The position numbers and the translations under genes are program-made. Below are positions 52,571 through 61,569 of a stretch of DNA of 64,000 bases, in pieces. Positions within the stretch are counted from its first letter, which is position 1. The number at the start of each line of letters is the position of its first letter. The stretch is taken from assembly GCA_036251875.1 (NCBI GenBank), contig CP133960.1, positions 434,001-498,000 on the forward strand, given 5' to 3'. Below the pieces are notes generated by a model. That model was not told the origin of the DNA and did not search any database. It saw nothing but the letters and a program-made list of their open reading frames with translations. Source of the stretch: Orbaceae bacterium lpD02 (GTDB taxonomy: Bacteria; Pseudomonadota; Gammaproteobacteria; Enterobacterales; Orbaceae).

Positions 52571-52689
52571 TGTACTTACCTAAATATTGATAAAATATTG
52601 GCGCATATAATACCTGCAAAGGTAAAAAAAGTCATTCTTCCAATAAAGATGATTTACTTTATCGTTTAATCCGCTAGAATAAATTGTTC
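52571..52689. other. Divergent promoter region between argS and the thiamine operon
   Basis: AT-rich sequence that should hold both promoters. I cannot assign boxes with confidence. Confidence 0.4.
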
Positions 52690-52782
52690 TCAACGGGGAG
52701 CCGTGGTGAAAACCAAAGCTGAGAGTTGCGCAAGCATGACCCGTCGAACCTGAACCGGCTAATACCGGCGGAGGGATTGAGC
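52690..52782 (+). ncRNA. TPP riboswitch (THI element)
   Basis: It has the conserved THI-box parts: ACGGGGAGCC at the 5' side, CTGAGAG, the pyrophosphate-sensing ACCCGTCGAACCTGA, and GGAGGGA near the 3' end. CTCAA (52690-52694) closes P1 with TTGAG (52778-52782). It binds thiamine pyrophosphate and turns off the downstream thiamine-uptake operon. Confidence 0.96.
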
Positions 52783-52788
52783 ATGTCA

Positions 52789-52810
52789 AAGATAGTGTTA
52801 TCTTTTATTT
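52789..52810 (+). terminator. Expression-platform terminator of the TPP riboswitch
   Basis: A 7-bp stem (AAAGATA / TATCTTT) with a GTGT loop and a T-rich tail directly after the aptamer. This supports transcriptional rather than only translational control. Confidence 0.65.
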
Positions 52811-52866
52811 ACTCAAACCTTTTGTCTTAAAGTATATATTATTTATATACTTAAGTTGTATAGCTA

Positions 52867-52905
52867 AGTTACATAATTAGGTTACATAATTAAGTTACAT
52901 AGTTA
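52867..52905. repeat. Three 13-bp tandem repeats in the thiB leader
   Basis: AGTTACATAATTA, GGTTACATAATTA and AGTTACATAGTTA follow each other just before the AGAGGGC ribosome-binding site of thiB. Confidence 0.85.
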
Positions 52906-52915
52906 AGAGGGCAAA

Positions 52916-53902
52916 ATGTTACGTATTATCTCTTTTTTTATTATCTTATTATTAGGTCTGCCACTGTTTGCTAAAGATAAACCGGTATTAACTGTCTATA
53001 GCTACAGCTCTTTTCTATCGGAGTGGGGACCGGGCAATAAAATTAAACAAGACTTTCAAACGAAGTGTGACTGTTTAGTTAATATGGTGAGTATCGATGA
53101 TGGGGTGATGATCCTAAATCGCTTAAGATTAGAAGGTGAGCGGAGTAAAGCTGACATTATTATTGGTCTCGATACTAGCTTGATAGGTCAGGCTAACAAG
53201 GCTGATTTAATTCAGCCCCATCAAATGACAAGACCCACTAATTTAGCTATAGATTGGTGGGATAAGCAATTTATTCCTTATGATTATGGTTACTTTGCTT
53301 TCATCTATAACAAAGAGCATATTACTTCACCACCACAGAGCTTTGCCGAACTACTTAATCACCCCGAGTGGAAGATCGTTTATCAAGATCCCCGTACCAG
53401 CACGCCGGGGCTAGGTTTACTACTTTGGGTTAATAACATTTATGCGCAAGATTCTGCCAATATCTGGCAAAAACTTGCCAAGCAAACATTAACGGTAACC
53501 AAAGGATGGAGTGAATCGTATGGCTTATTTTTGCAAGGTGAAGCCGATTTTGTGTTAAGTTATACCACATCACCCGCGGTACACATGATTAATGATAACG
53601 ATCATCGTTATCAAGCCGCAATATTTGATGAAGGCAATTATCGACAGATAGAGCTCGCGGCGATAACTAAGTATTCCCAGCAACCAGAGCTCGCCAAGCA
53701 GTTTCTGGCTTTTTTATTAACTCCTGCAGTACAACAATTAATTGCTGAAAAAAACATTATGTATCCAGCAGTTAATACCACTGTACCAGCGGCTTATGCC
53801 GAAATACCGCAAGTAACTAAATCGTTATCATTTAATGAAAATGAGGTGTTTAACAATCAAAAAAAATGGATTAAACAATGGCAACGAGCCGTCAGCCAAT
53901 AG
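52916..53902 (+). CDS. thiB: Thiamine ABC transporter, periplasmic binding protein
   Basis: A 328-aa protein with a signal peptide (MLRIISFFIILLLGLPLFA) and the bilobed fold of thiamine-binding protein TbpA/ThiB: VLTVYSYSSF, ADIIIGLDTSLI, IPYDYGYFAFIYNK, YQDPRTSTPGLGLLLW and GWSESYGLFLQGEADFVLSYTTSP (split here only for reading). It captures thiamine or its phosphates in the periplasm and delivers them to ThiPQ. It is the first gene of thiBPQ under the TPP riboswitch, and its end overlaps thiP by 25 bases. Confidence 0.95.
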   Translation: MLRIISFFIILLLGLPLFAKDKPVLTVYSYSSFLSEWGPGNKIKQDFQTKCDCLVNMVSIDDGVMILNRLRLEGERSKADIIIGLDTSLIGQANKADLIQPHQMTRPTNLAIDWWDKQFIPYDYGYFAFIYNKEHITSPPQSFAELLNHPEWKIVYQDPRTSTPGLGLLLWVNNIYAQDSANIWQKLAKQTLTVTKGWSESYGLFLQGEADFVLSYTTSPAVHMINDNDHRYQAAIFDEGNYRQIELAAITKYSQQPELAKQFLAFLLTPAVQQLIAEKNIMYPAVNTTVPAAYAEIPQVTKSLSFNENEVFNNQKKWIKQWQRAVSQ

Positions 53903-55467
53903 CGGCGTACTTACCGGGTATAATGGTGGTGATATTTATCACTACCATTGTTGTGAGCGCTCTAGCCTCATTATGGTGGTTCGCTTTTACTAATAGCGAT
54001 GAACCTTTTTATTTTGATAGCTACCTTTGGCAAATTATCTTATTTACCTTTATACAAGCTACATTATCAACGATTATATCCGTCATCTTAGCGGTATTTT
54101 TTGCTAAAGCGATATATCAAAATCATTTCATTGGTAAAGCATGGCTGCTACGGCTGCTATCATTAACCTTCGTATTACCGTCATTAGTTGTTGTAACAGG
54201 TTTAATTGCGGTTTATGGCGCTCATGGCTGGATTGCTAAATTATGTCTGTATATGAACATGGATTATTCATTCTCGATTTATGGATTAAATGGTATTTTA
54301 ATTGCGCATGTTTTCCTCAATTTCCCTTTTGCCAGTAAATATTGCTACCAATCATTATTATTGATCCCTAATCAACAAAGGCAGCTAGCAGAACAACTCG
54401 GTTTAAGCCCTGTATATACTTTTCGCTATTTAGAGCTACCAGTATTAATTAAGCAGCTGCTACCTCTTAGCGGGCTTATCTTCATGTTATGTTTTTCAAG
54501 CTTCGCGATCGTTTTAGCGCTTAGCGGTGGGCCTAAATATACCACGATAGAAGTTGCCATTTATCAAGCTGTACGCGATTTTGAGCTTAACCAAGCCGTC
54601 ATTTTATCATGTATTCAATTACTCTTTTGTTGTGGTTTTTTATTACTATTAAAACGCTTAGAGCCTAAAAAATCACCACTTTTGATTAATAATAACCAGC
54701 CTTATGTTAGTCGCCGCAATCAATGGCAAAATTACGGTAGTTATAGCATCGTAGCCGTTGGTGCTTTATTTATTAGCTTGCCATTATTAACGATTGTTTT
54801 TGAAGGAATTTATCATGCTTCCTATCTTTTTTTGACGAAATCACTCGTTGTTGCAACATTTACCTCGATTATTGTTGCGGTATGCTCGGCCGTGTTGGCG
54901 ATGTTGCAAGCCATTTTGCTATTATGGACAAATAGTCGATTACAATTTGTGGGCAAAAATAAGCTAAGTGAAATATTAATGCTATTAGGTACACTCATTT
55001 TAGCTGTACCGAGTATGGTGCTATCAGCGGGATTCTTTATTGTATTTTATCGCTTTAGTGACACATCAGGAGTTATCTTTATCTTAGTGGTGATTAGTAA
55101 CAGCCTATTAGCATTACCGTTTATTTTAAAGCAACTCTCAGTACCGCTAACTGATTTGACTAAACAATATGGCTTTTTGAGCCAATCACTTAATATCAAA
55201 GGCTTTCGTTATTTTTATTTAATTGAATTTAAGGCACTAAAAAAATTATTTGTTTATAGTTTTACCTTAGCGTGCATTATGTCGCTGGGCGATTTCGGTA
55301 TTATAGCACTGTTTGGTGGGCAGCAATTTATGACCTTACCTTATTACCTTTACGAACTCATTAGCCATTATCGTTACCCAGAAGCATCATTTAGTGCACT
55401 GTTATTATTGCTAATTAGTTTTTTATTTATGACACTATTTGAGTACTCCCATGATGATCGAACTTAA
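53878..55467 (+). CDS. thiP: Thiamine ABC transporter permease
   Basis: A 529-aa inner-membrane protein with two fused BPD_transp_1 permease halves, about 12 membrane segments. Each half has an EAA-type cytoplasmic loop: residues about 170-190 (AEQLGLSPVYTFRYLELP) and about 425-450 (SQSLNIKGFRYFYLIEF). It forms the translocation path for thiamine. It starts inside thiB and overlaps thiQ at the 3' end, so translation of the three genes is coupled. Confidence 0.93.
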   Translation: MATSRQPIAAYLPGIMVVIFITTIVVSALASLWWFAFTNSDEPFYFDSYLWQIILFTFIQATLSTIISVILAVFFAKAIYQNHFIGKAWLLRLLSLTFVLPSLVVVTGLIAVYGAHGWIAKLCLYMNMDYSFSIYGLNGILIAHVFLNFPFASKYCYQSLLLIPNQQRQLAEQLGLSPVYTFRYLELPVLIKQLLPLSGLIFMLCFSSFAIVLALSGGPKYTTIEVAIYQAVRDFELNQAVILSCIQLLFCCGFLLLLKRLEPKKSPLLINNNQPYVSRRNQWQNYGSYSIVAVGALFISLPLLTIVFEGIYHASYLFLTKSLVVATFTSIIVAVCSAVLAMLQAILLLWTNSRLQFVGKNKLSEILMLLGTLILAVPSMVLSAGFFIVFYRFSDTSGVIFILVVISNSLLALPFILKQLSVPLTDLTKQYGFLSQSLNIKGFRYFYLIEFKALKKLFVYSFTLACIMSLGDFGIIALFGGQQFMTLPYYLYELISHYRYPEASFSALLLLLISFLFMTLFEYSHDDRT

Positions 55468-56149
55468 TCAGGTTGTTTATCTTTATGATGCTAAAAAAAT
55501 GACGTTTAACTTTAGCGCTGAGCGAGGTGAAATTGTCACTATACTGGGTCCGAGTGGCGCAGGTAAAAGTACCCTATTGAGTTTAATAGCGGGTTTTATT
55601 CGCCCTACATCAGGCGACATTCTATTAAATCATCAAGATCATACCAATACGATGCCAAGTAAAAGACCCGTATCAATGCTGTTTCAAGATAATAACCTAT
55701 TTACACATTTATCGGTGGAGCACAATTTAGCATTAGGGCTATCACCAACCTTAAAGTTAACTGCGGCTCAGCGTCAGCAATTAACGTTTATTGCCCAACG
55801 GATTGGGTTAGATGATTATTTGGCGGCTTATCCCTCTCAACTTTCTGGCGGGCAAAAACAACGCGTTGCGATAGGGCGCTGCTTATTGCAACGTCGCCCC
55901 ATTTTACTGCTTGACGAGCCATTTTCTTCGTTAGATCCTAAACTTAAAAAAGAGATGATTGAACTGATGCAGCAAATTCAGCAAGAGTATCAATTGACCG
56001 TTTTAATGGTCACTCATCAATTAGACGATATTAGCGCGGTTAATAATCGCTGCGTTGTGATTGTAGAAGGGCGAATTATATTTGATGGCAACTATGACCA
56101 CCTCCAAAATAATAGCGATATTGCTGCCTATTTGGGGTTGGGCAGTTAA
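55451..56149 (+). CDS. thiQ: Thiamine ABC transporter ATPase
   Basis: A 232-aa ABC ATPase with Walker A GPSGAGKST, Q-loop FQDNNLF, signature LSGGQKQRVAIGR, Walker B ILLLDEPFSSLD and the H-loop THQLDD. It powers ThiP. ATG 55451 (or 55454) lies inside the end of thiP; a TTG at 55439 is in frame but less likely. It is the last gene of the riboswitch-controlled operon. Confidence 0.95.
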   Translation: MMIELNQVVYLYDAKKMTFNFSAERGEIVTILGPSGAGKSTLLSLIAGFIRPTSGDILLNHQDHTNTMPSKRPVSMLFQDNNLFTHLSVEHNLALGLSPTLKLTAAQRQQLTFIAQRIGLDDYLAAYPSQLSGGQKQRVAIGRCLLQRRPILLLDEPFSSLDPKLKKEMIELMQQIQQEYQLTVLMVTHQLDDISAVNNRCVVIVEGRIIFDGNYDHLQNNSDIAAYLGLGS

Positions 56150-56206
56150 ATTAACTTTTATCCAGCTATTTTAGTCATAGTTTCATTTTAATGCTAAGTT
56201 ATCGCA

Positions 56207-56491
56207 TTAAATAAAAGCATCAAATCCTGCCACATATTTGGCCGGTATAAATTCAATGATCTCGTAGTTAGCAATGTGGTGTAAGGAAAAAGGGTCCGCT
56301 TGTATAATATCGATTACCTGCGCTTTACTTTCCGCTCTACACAGTATAACGCCGCCTATTCGAGGCTCTTGTGGGCCAGAAGCAATAAAATGACCAGAAG
56401 CATAATGCTCATCAAGATAATCGCGATGCGCGGGTAAGTATTGTTCAACTTTATCAAGTGGCTGTTGGTAAGTTAGTGTAATAATAAACAT
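56207..56491 (-). CDS. yciI: YciI-family protein
   Basis: About 94 aa, a single YciI-like ferredoxin-type domain. Typical elements are RDYLDEHYASGHFIASGP, with the His and Asp residues thought to line an active site, and the DPFSLHHIANYEIIEF end. The function is not well established; the fold is shared with muconolactone isomerase-like proteins. ATG 56491 gives the usual N-terminus MFIITLTYQQ; an upstream ATG at 56506 would add five residues. Convergent with thiQ. Confidence 0.85.
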   Translation of the reverse strand: MFIITLTYQQPLDKVEQYLPAHRDYLDEHYASGHFIASGPQEPRIGGVILCRAESKAQVIDIIQADPFSLHHIANYEIIEFIPAKYVAGFDAFI

Positions 56492-56646
56492 AATATTTTT
56501 ACTCAAATGAAATCAATAATTGTATTCGCAAATTAGCAACGAGCAAGCTAAAAATAACAATTTTCAAGCAAAATATATTTTGCTATTTTAATTAAATCAT
56601 TATATAACTTTGACAGTTCAATTTTTAATGATAAAAGGTGAGTGAA

Positions 56647-57459
56647 ATGGAGCAACAAATCGGATTTATTGGACTTGGTAATATGGGCAGTGCAATATTA
56701 CAAGGCATTTTAGCCAGTGGCACCGTTTTACCATCACAACTGCATGTCTATGATATTAACACCGAAGCAACTGACTCGTTGACACAACAATTTGCTATCA
56801 ATGTTTTGGACTCAGCAAAAGGTGTGGCTAGAGACGCCGATATTGTGTTTATTGCCGTGAAACCCCATCATGCACATGATGTGTTAGTTGAAATCCAAAA
56901 AGAGCTTAAAAAATCAACCGTAGTTGTATCTATTGCTGCTGGTATTACACTAAAAGCGATTGAAAAAGTAATCGGTTATGAGCAAAAAGTTATTCGGGTT
57001 ATGCCAAATACCCCAGCATTAGTCAATTCAGCAATGTGTTCGATTACCCCAAATACCGAAGTTTCGGCCGAAGAGCTACTAACGGTAAGGGCGTTACTCA
57101 ATTGTGTTGGTCTAACAGAAGTCCTGCCTGAATACCAAGTTCATTCGGCAACGGGGATCGGGGGAAGTGCGCCAGCATTTGTATTCATGTTTATTGAAGC
57201 ATTAGCCGATAGTGCAGTTAAAGGTGGCATGACACGCAAGCAGGCTTATAAATTTGCGGCACAAACGGTTATGGGCTCAGCCAAATTAATGTTAGAAACC
57301 GGTAAACACCCTGGTGAATTAAAAGATATGGTCTGTTCGCCAAGTGGAACGACGATAGACGGTGTTCAGGTACTAGAAGAAAAAGGCTTTAGGGCGGCGG
57401 TGATGGACGCGGTTGAAGCTTGTATTAACCGCTCTAAAATTCTTAGCGGTGAAAAATAA
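56647..57459 (+). CDS. proC: Pyrroline-5-carboxylate reductase
   Basis: A 270-aa enzyme for the last step of proline synthesis, reducing pyrroline-5-carboxylate with NAD(P)H. It has the Rossmann motif IGFIGLGNMGSAI (about residues 5-17), RVMPNTPA, and the C-terminal signature GSAPAFVFMFIEALADSAVK with SPSGTTIDGVQVLE. ATG 56647 is favoured over GTG 56638 because AAAAGG lies at the right distance. It is monocistronic, with a strong terminator after it. Confidence 0.96.
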   Translation: MEQQIGFIGLGNMGSAILQGILASGTVLPSQLHVYDINTEATDSLTQQFAINVLDSAKGVARDADIVFIAVKPHHAHDVLVEIQKELKKSTVVVSIAAGITLKAIEKVIGYEQKVIRVMPNTPALVNSAMCSITPNTEVSAEELLTVRALLNCVGLTEVLPEYQVHSATGIGGSAPAFVFMFIEALADSAVKGGMTRKQAYKFAAQTVMGSAKLMLETGKHPGELKDMVCSPSGTTIDGVQVLEEKGFRAAVMDAVEACINRSKILSGEK

Positions 57460-57470
57460 TCCTATTTAAT

Positions 57471-57512
57471 CGATTGGCTCATTAACGCGCGAGCCAATCG
57501 CCATTCTTTTTA
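57471..57512 (+). terminator. Intrinsic terminator of proC
   Basis: A 10-bp perfect stem (CGATTGGCTC / GAGCCAATCG), 10-nt loop, then CCATTCTTTTT. Confidence 0.9.
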
Positions 57513-57784
57513 TAGCAAATTTACTATATCAACCAACTAATTAATTAAATATTTCGTAATTTATTCTCTTCGTTAACATAACGATAGAGCGCCATATAAT
57601 ATTCCAAACTTAAAAACTAAATTTAGATTTTTAGTTTGATAATAGTAATTTTAATTTTTTTTAAATTAAAATTTATTGTAAATAATTTGAAATTATTTTT
57701 TTTCTTTGATTTAATGGCGAAGATTTTTTATTTATGATAAATCATGCAATCTATTTCAAATAAATACTAATAAGGAAAAATTTA
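57513..57784. other. AT-rich leader of the outer-membrane protein gene
   Basis: No gene is present. Extremely A+T-rich sequence (57600-57720) precedes AAGGAAAAA at the ribosome-binding site. The length and composition suit a highly expressed porin-type gene with an UP-element-like region. Confidence 0.4.
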
Positions 57785-58483
57785 ATGCGTTTTAAGCAGT
57801 TAGCAATCGCTATTACATTAGCGTCAATTTCAACCGCAGCTCTTGCTGAAAATACTGGATTTTATGTGGGCGGTAAACTTGGTGCCAGTATTATGCAATC
57901 GAAAGATATTCAATCGCGTGGCTATGATCGTACTAATACTGATTATGACTATATTTTATTGGGGAATAAGAATAAGGCTGTTTTCAATATGGGAGTCAAT
58001 GCTGGTTATGACTTCAACGTGTCTTATCAACTGCCAATTCGTGCCGAACTTGATTACACCTATCGTTCAGATGCTAAAATTAGTACATCGGAGTATGTTT
58101 TCTCATCAATAGCTGGTAATGCTGGTGGTGCTTATAGTGATGAAGATGCTAATTTAAAAATTGGTCAATCGACATTAATGGTAAATGGCTATTATGATTT
58201 TTATAATAGCACTGACTTTACGCCTTACGTCGGTGCCGGGCTTGGCATGAGTTTTATTAAATATAAAGATGAATATACTAATGTATCAAAAACACAACTA
58301 GCCTGGTCTGCTATGGCTGGTGTAAGCTATAAGGTAATGCCTGATTTAACAGCAAGTCTTGAGTATCGTTACCTTGACAGTGGTAAGGTGAAAGATAATG
58401 AGAATGATGGTGATTGGCAAGACAAACATTCAGCGAAACTGAATTCAAATGATATCAGCATTGGACTTCGTTACGCATTCTAA
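57785..58483 (+). CDS. Outer-membrane beta-barrel protein
   Basis: A 232-aa protein with a cleavable signal peptide (MRFKQLAIAITLASISTAALA). An eight-stranded OmpA/Opa-like barrel follows, with alternating patterns such as GFYVGGKLGASI, FNMGVNAGYDF, ELDYTYRS, PYVGAGLGMSFI and SLEYRYLDSG. It ends in ISIGLRYAF, with the C-terminal Phe recognised by the Bam machinery. There is no OmpA-type periplasmic domain. The exact role (adhesion, serum resistance or structure) cannot be told. The strong AAGGAAAAA site suggests high expression. Confidence 0.85.
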   Translation: MRFKQLAIAITLASISTAALAENTGFYVGGKLGASIMQSKDIQSRGYDRTNTDYDYILLGNKNKAVFNMGVNAGYDFNVSYQLPIRAELDYTYRSDAKISTSEYVFSSIAGNAGGAYSDEDANLKIGQSTLMVNGYYDFYNSTDFTPYVGAGLGMSFIKYKDEYTNVSKTQLAWSAMAGVSYKVMPDLTASLEYRYLDSGKVKDNENDGDWQDKHSAKLNSNDISIGLRYAF

Positions 58484-58527
58484 TCTAGCTATCGATAGGG
58501 TGTAATTTTACTATCGATAATTATGAC

Positions 58528-58567
58528 AATCTAGTTTTGTAATGATAATTACAAAACTAGATTATTT
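58528..58567 (+). terminator. Terminator of the outer-membrane protein gene
   Basis: A long hairpin of 16 bp (AATCTAGTTTTGTAAT / ATTACAAAACTAGATT) with a 4-nt loop, followed by ATTTT. Confidence 0.85.
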
Positions 58568-58623
58568 TCAAATAGCTTTCCCACTCAAATAATCTTTTAT
58601 AGCAAACCATGCTAATGACTTAA

Positions 58624-60072
58624 TTAGCGTAATATTAGCGTACATATAACCATTAATAGCAGAGTAGCTAACGCGATAGTATATTTGCGTTTTACTCTAT
58701 ACTGTTTGGTTTGTCCAAATCCTGAGTCGATGTGACGGTGTTTGTTACTATAATAGTAATAAATAGGCAAACCAAGTAGCGTTACAATAATAGAGATAAC
58801 ACCGTTTAAGGTTTGGTAAATTAGCATGCCATAAATAACATAAGCTGCGCCGCAGATCGCAATTAGCGGTATAATTGGATAGCCAATCACTTTATAAGGT
58901 CTTGGTACATTAGGGAATTTTTTGCGGCCAATGATAACGCCAATAAAGGTTAATAAATAAAAAATCCAGATCGAAAACATCGATATTTCTGATAATCGAT
59001 CGGCATCAAGTAACGTGACATACAAAAATGCTAAAACAGCTAACAATAAAATCGCATTAATCGGTGAGCGGCTATCATCATCAATGGTGCTAAGGAATTT
59101 TGCGCCAATAATATTACCACGCTCGCCCATACCAAAAATCGTACGCGACAAGGTCATGATATAACCGTTAATTCCCCCTAAAATCGATACCATAATACCT
59201 ACCGCAATAAGGTTACCGCCAAGCTGACCAAACATATGTTGCGAAGCAACGGCTGAAGCATCATGCCCAAGCGAAACCATTTGTTGAACTGGTAAAATTT
59301 TAAATAGTGCAATATTGATACAAGCATAAACAATAATTAAAAATAGGATCCCTAAAATAATCGCTTTCGGCAAAATCTTAGCAGGGTTATTTATTTCCCC
59401 TGCGACTGATGCGACTTGCGCCCAACCATCATAAGCAAAAAGTGTCGCAAGGATCGCTACCGCAAATGGCGCCATTGATTCAATACCTTGACCGCTGGCG
59501 TTAAATATTGCTACTTGGCCATTACCTTTAAACAAGCCAAACACGGTGAGTAACAAAATAGGGATCAATTTACAGATGGTAGCAATCGTTTGTAAGTAGG
59601 CAGCTTGCTTTACACCAATCGCATTAATAACGGTGATAAAACCTAACACCGCAATACTAACCACCATTTGATAATCATCTGAAATCGCAAACAATAAACA
59701 AAACACCGAGCTAAAATAACCAACTAATGCCCCAACAAGAGCGGGCGAAAAAATAATAGTAATCATCCAGCCATACAGATGGGCAACTTTTGGACCATAG
59801 ATTTTTTCTAAATAAACGAGTAGACCGCCAGTACGAGGGAACATGACACCCAATTCACATAGAGTTAATCCGCCACAAATAGAAACGATACCACCAATAA
59901 TCCATGCCAATAATGCATAATTATAATCACCAGCGATTTCGAGTACGGCAGGGGGTTTCATAAAGGCACCGGCACCAAGTACCATGCCAACAACTAAGGA
60001 TAGAGCTGAAACAAGTCCTAGATCTTTACGTAATTTGTTTTCTATATTATGGTTTTTTTCAACATCTGCCAT
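58624..60072 (-). CDS. APC-family amino acid permease (SteT/LAT-like)
   Basis: A 482-aa transporter with about 12 membrane segments. LSLVVGMVLGAGAFMKPPAV is the TM1 signature, and FAYDGWAQVASVAGEI in TM6 is typical of the LAT-type Ser/Thr exchangers such as SteT. It should exchange or import neutral amino acids; the substrate is not readable. It is transcribed alone on the minus strand and is divergent from the amidohydrolase operon across 453 bases. Confidence 0.82.
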   Translation of the reverse strand: MADVEKNHNIENKLRKDLGLVSALSLVVGMVLGAGAFMKPPAVLEIAGDYNYALLAWIIGGIVSICGGLTLCELGVMFPRTGGLLVYLEKIYGPKVAHLYGWMITIIFSPALVGALVGYFSSVFCLLFAISDDYQMVVSIAVLGFITVINAIGVKQAAYLQTIATICKLIPILLLTVFGLFKGNGQVAIFNASGQGIESMAPFAVAILATLFAYDGWAQVASVAGEINNPAKILPKAIILGILFLIIVYACINIALFKILPVQQMVSLGHDASAVASQHMFGQLGGNLIAVGIMVSILGGINGYIMTLSRTIFGMGERGNIIGAKFLSTIDDDSRSPINAILLLAVLAFLYVTLLDADRLSEISMFSIWIFYLLTFIGVIIGRKKFPNVPRPYKVIGYPIIPLIAICGAAYVIYGMLIYQTLNGVISIIVTLLGLPIYYYYSNKHRHIDSGFGQTKQYRVKRKYTIALATLLLMVICTLILR

Positions 60073-60525
60073 GCAGATCTCCTAAACGAATAGCTTTTGT
60101 AATGGCACAAATACCTATTAGCCATTATAAAAAAGTAGTCTCATTTTTTTGATTGAGGGCTATTTTAAAGAAATTTATCACACAACGCACCGATTTTTAT
60201 CGATTATGACGGTTTACTATTATACGTTGCTCTCTTTCATTAATCGTTAAGCTATTTATTTGTCTCAAAAAAAATACTATAACATTTTCATTTATTTATA
60301 TTTTTTATAAAATTAAAGAGTTGATATTCGCTATTTTTGCATTAAACTCGCTGCAGTTAATATCAATTAGGTAAGTGGATTTGAAACGCTCGCTCGTAAA
60401 AACGATAGAATTATATTTTGCACGAACTATTTTTATCCGCATTTATTCTAATTTCATCTCCTCCATTTGGGGGATTTTTTTTGTCTAAAACTTAACTATC
60501 ACACTCGTTAAAAATGGGGATTATT
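60073..60525. other. Divergent control region of the permease and amidohydrolase genes
   Basis: No gene is present. It contains a terminator-like hairpin at 60459-60482 shortly before the amidohydrolase start and otherwise AT-rich sequence. I recognise no known riboswitch. Confidence 0.45.
60459..60482 (+). terminator. Terminator-like hairpin in the amidohydrolase leader
   Basis: A six-bp stem with one G-U (TCCTCC / GGGGGA), loop ATTT, followed by eight T. It is only 43 bases before the start codon of the operon, so it is an attenuator candidate. Confidence 0.6.
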
Positions 60526-61536
60526 ATGACTAATAAAGATGTTCTATTAGCAAGTAGAGATCAGAGCTTAAAAGCTTTCTTGATGAAGAGTATTAAAAAT
60601 CAAGGTGGTTGGATTAATGCGCATATGCATGCCGATCGCGCTTTTACCATCTCTCGTGATAGTTTTGATATCTACCAAAAGCAAACGCTAATTGAAAAAT
60701 GGGATACATTAGATAAACTAAAAGCAGCCATGACTGAGGATGATTATTATCGTCATTTTAGCATGGCGGTTGAACGTATGATTGAGCAAGGCGTCACGGC
60801 GATGGGATCATTCGTTGATATTGACCCAATTGCACAAGAAAGGGCAATTAGAGGAGCCCTTAAAGCGCGAGAAAACTATAAAAAAGAGATTATTATTAAA
60901 TTAGTTAATCAAACCTTAAAAGGCGTGATTGATAAAGAGGCGCGTTATTGGTTTGATAAAGGTGCCGATTTAGTCGACATCATCGGTGGGCTACCAAGAC
61001 GTGATGAACGCGATCATGGGGTAGGAATGGGGCTTGTTCATTTGGATGTATTAATGCAAACGGGTAAAAAACTCGGTAAAATGGTGCATGTGCATGTGGA
61101 TCAATTTAACTCTCCGGATGAAATTGAAACCGAACAATTAACCGACAAAACGATTGAACACGGTATGCACGGTAAAGTTGTTGCGATCCATAGTATTTCC
61201 ATTACGGCTCATAGTCTTGAATATCGGCAAAAACTTTATACTAAAATGAATGAAGCAAAAATGATGGTTATTGCATGTCCGTTTGCTTGGATTGATAGCC
61301 CAAGACGTGAAGATCAGGGACCAACACGAAATTCACTCACTCCAGTAGATGAATTGTCCGCGGCAGGAATTCCTGTTGCGATAGGGACTGATAATATTAG
61401 CGATTATATGTTACCTTTCTCAACGGGCAATATGTGGGAAGAGTTAAAGCTGCTGGTAACGGGGTGTCGCTATACCGATTTAGATAATGTTATCAATGTT
61501 GCAACAACAAATGGCCGCCTTGTATTAGGCATATAA
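60526..61536 (+). CDS. Amidohydrolase family enzyme (cytosine deaminase-like)
   Basis: A 336-aa metal-dependent hydrolase. Metal ligands are visible in WINAHMHADRAF (HxH, about residues 31-36), VHVHVDQF (about 182), VAIHSIS (about 208) and GTDNISDY with the catalytic Asp (about 289). The cytosine-deaminase subgroup shares the DNISD pattern. The substrate is unknown: a ring deaminase or cyclic-amide hydrolase is likely. ATG 60526 has GGGGA at proper spacing; ATG 60514 does not. It heads an operon with a dihydroorotate-dehydrogenase-like gene and a small monooxygenase. Confidence 0.75.
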   Translation: MTNKDVLLASRDQSLKAFLMKSIKNQGGWINAHMHADRAFTISRDSFDIYQKQTLIEKWDTLDKLKAAMTEDDYYRHFSMAVERMIEQGVTAMGSFVDIDPIAQERAIRGALKARENYKKEIIIKLVNQTLKGVIDKEARYWFDKGADLVDIIGGLPRRDERDHGVGMGLVHLDVLMQTGKKLGKMVHVHVDQFNSPDEIETEQLTDKTIEHGMHGKVVAIHSISITAHSLEYRQKLYTKMNEAKMMVIACPFAWIDSPRREDQGPTRNSLTPVDELSAAGIPVAIGTDNISDYMLPFSTGNMWEELKLLVTGCRYTDLDNVINVATTNGRLVLGI

Positions 61537-61569
61537 CAAGTTATCAACATTTAAATGATAGGTTAATTA

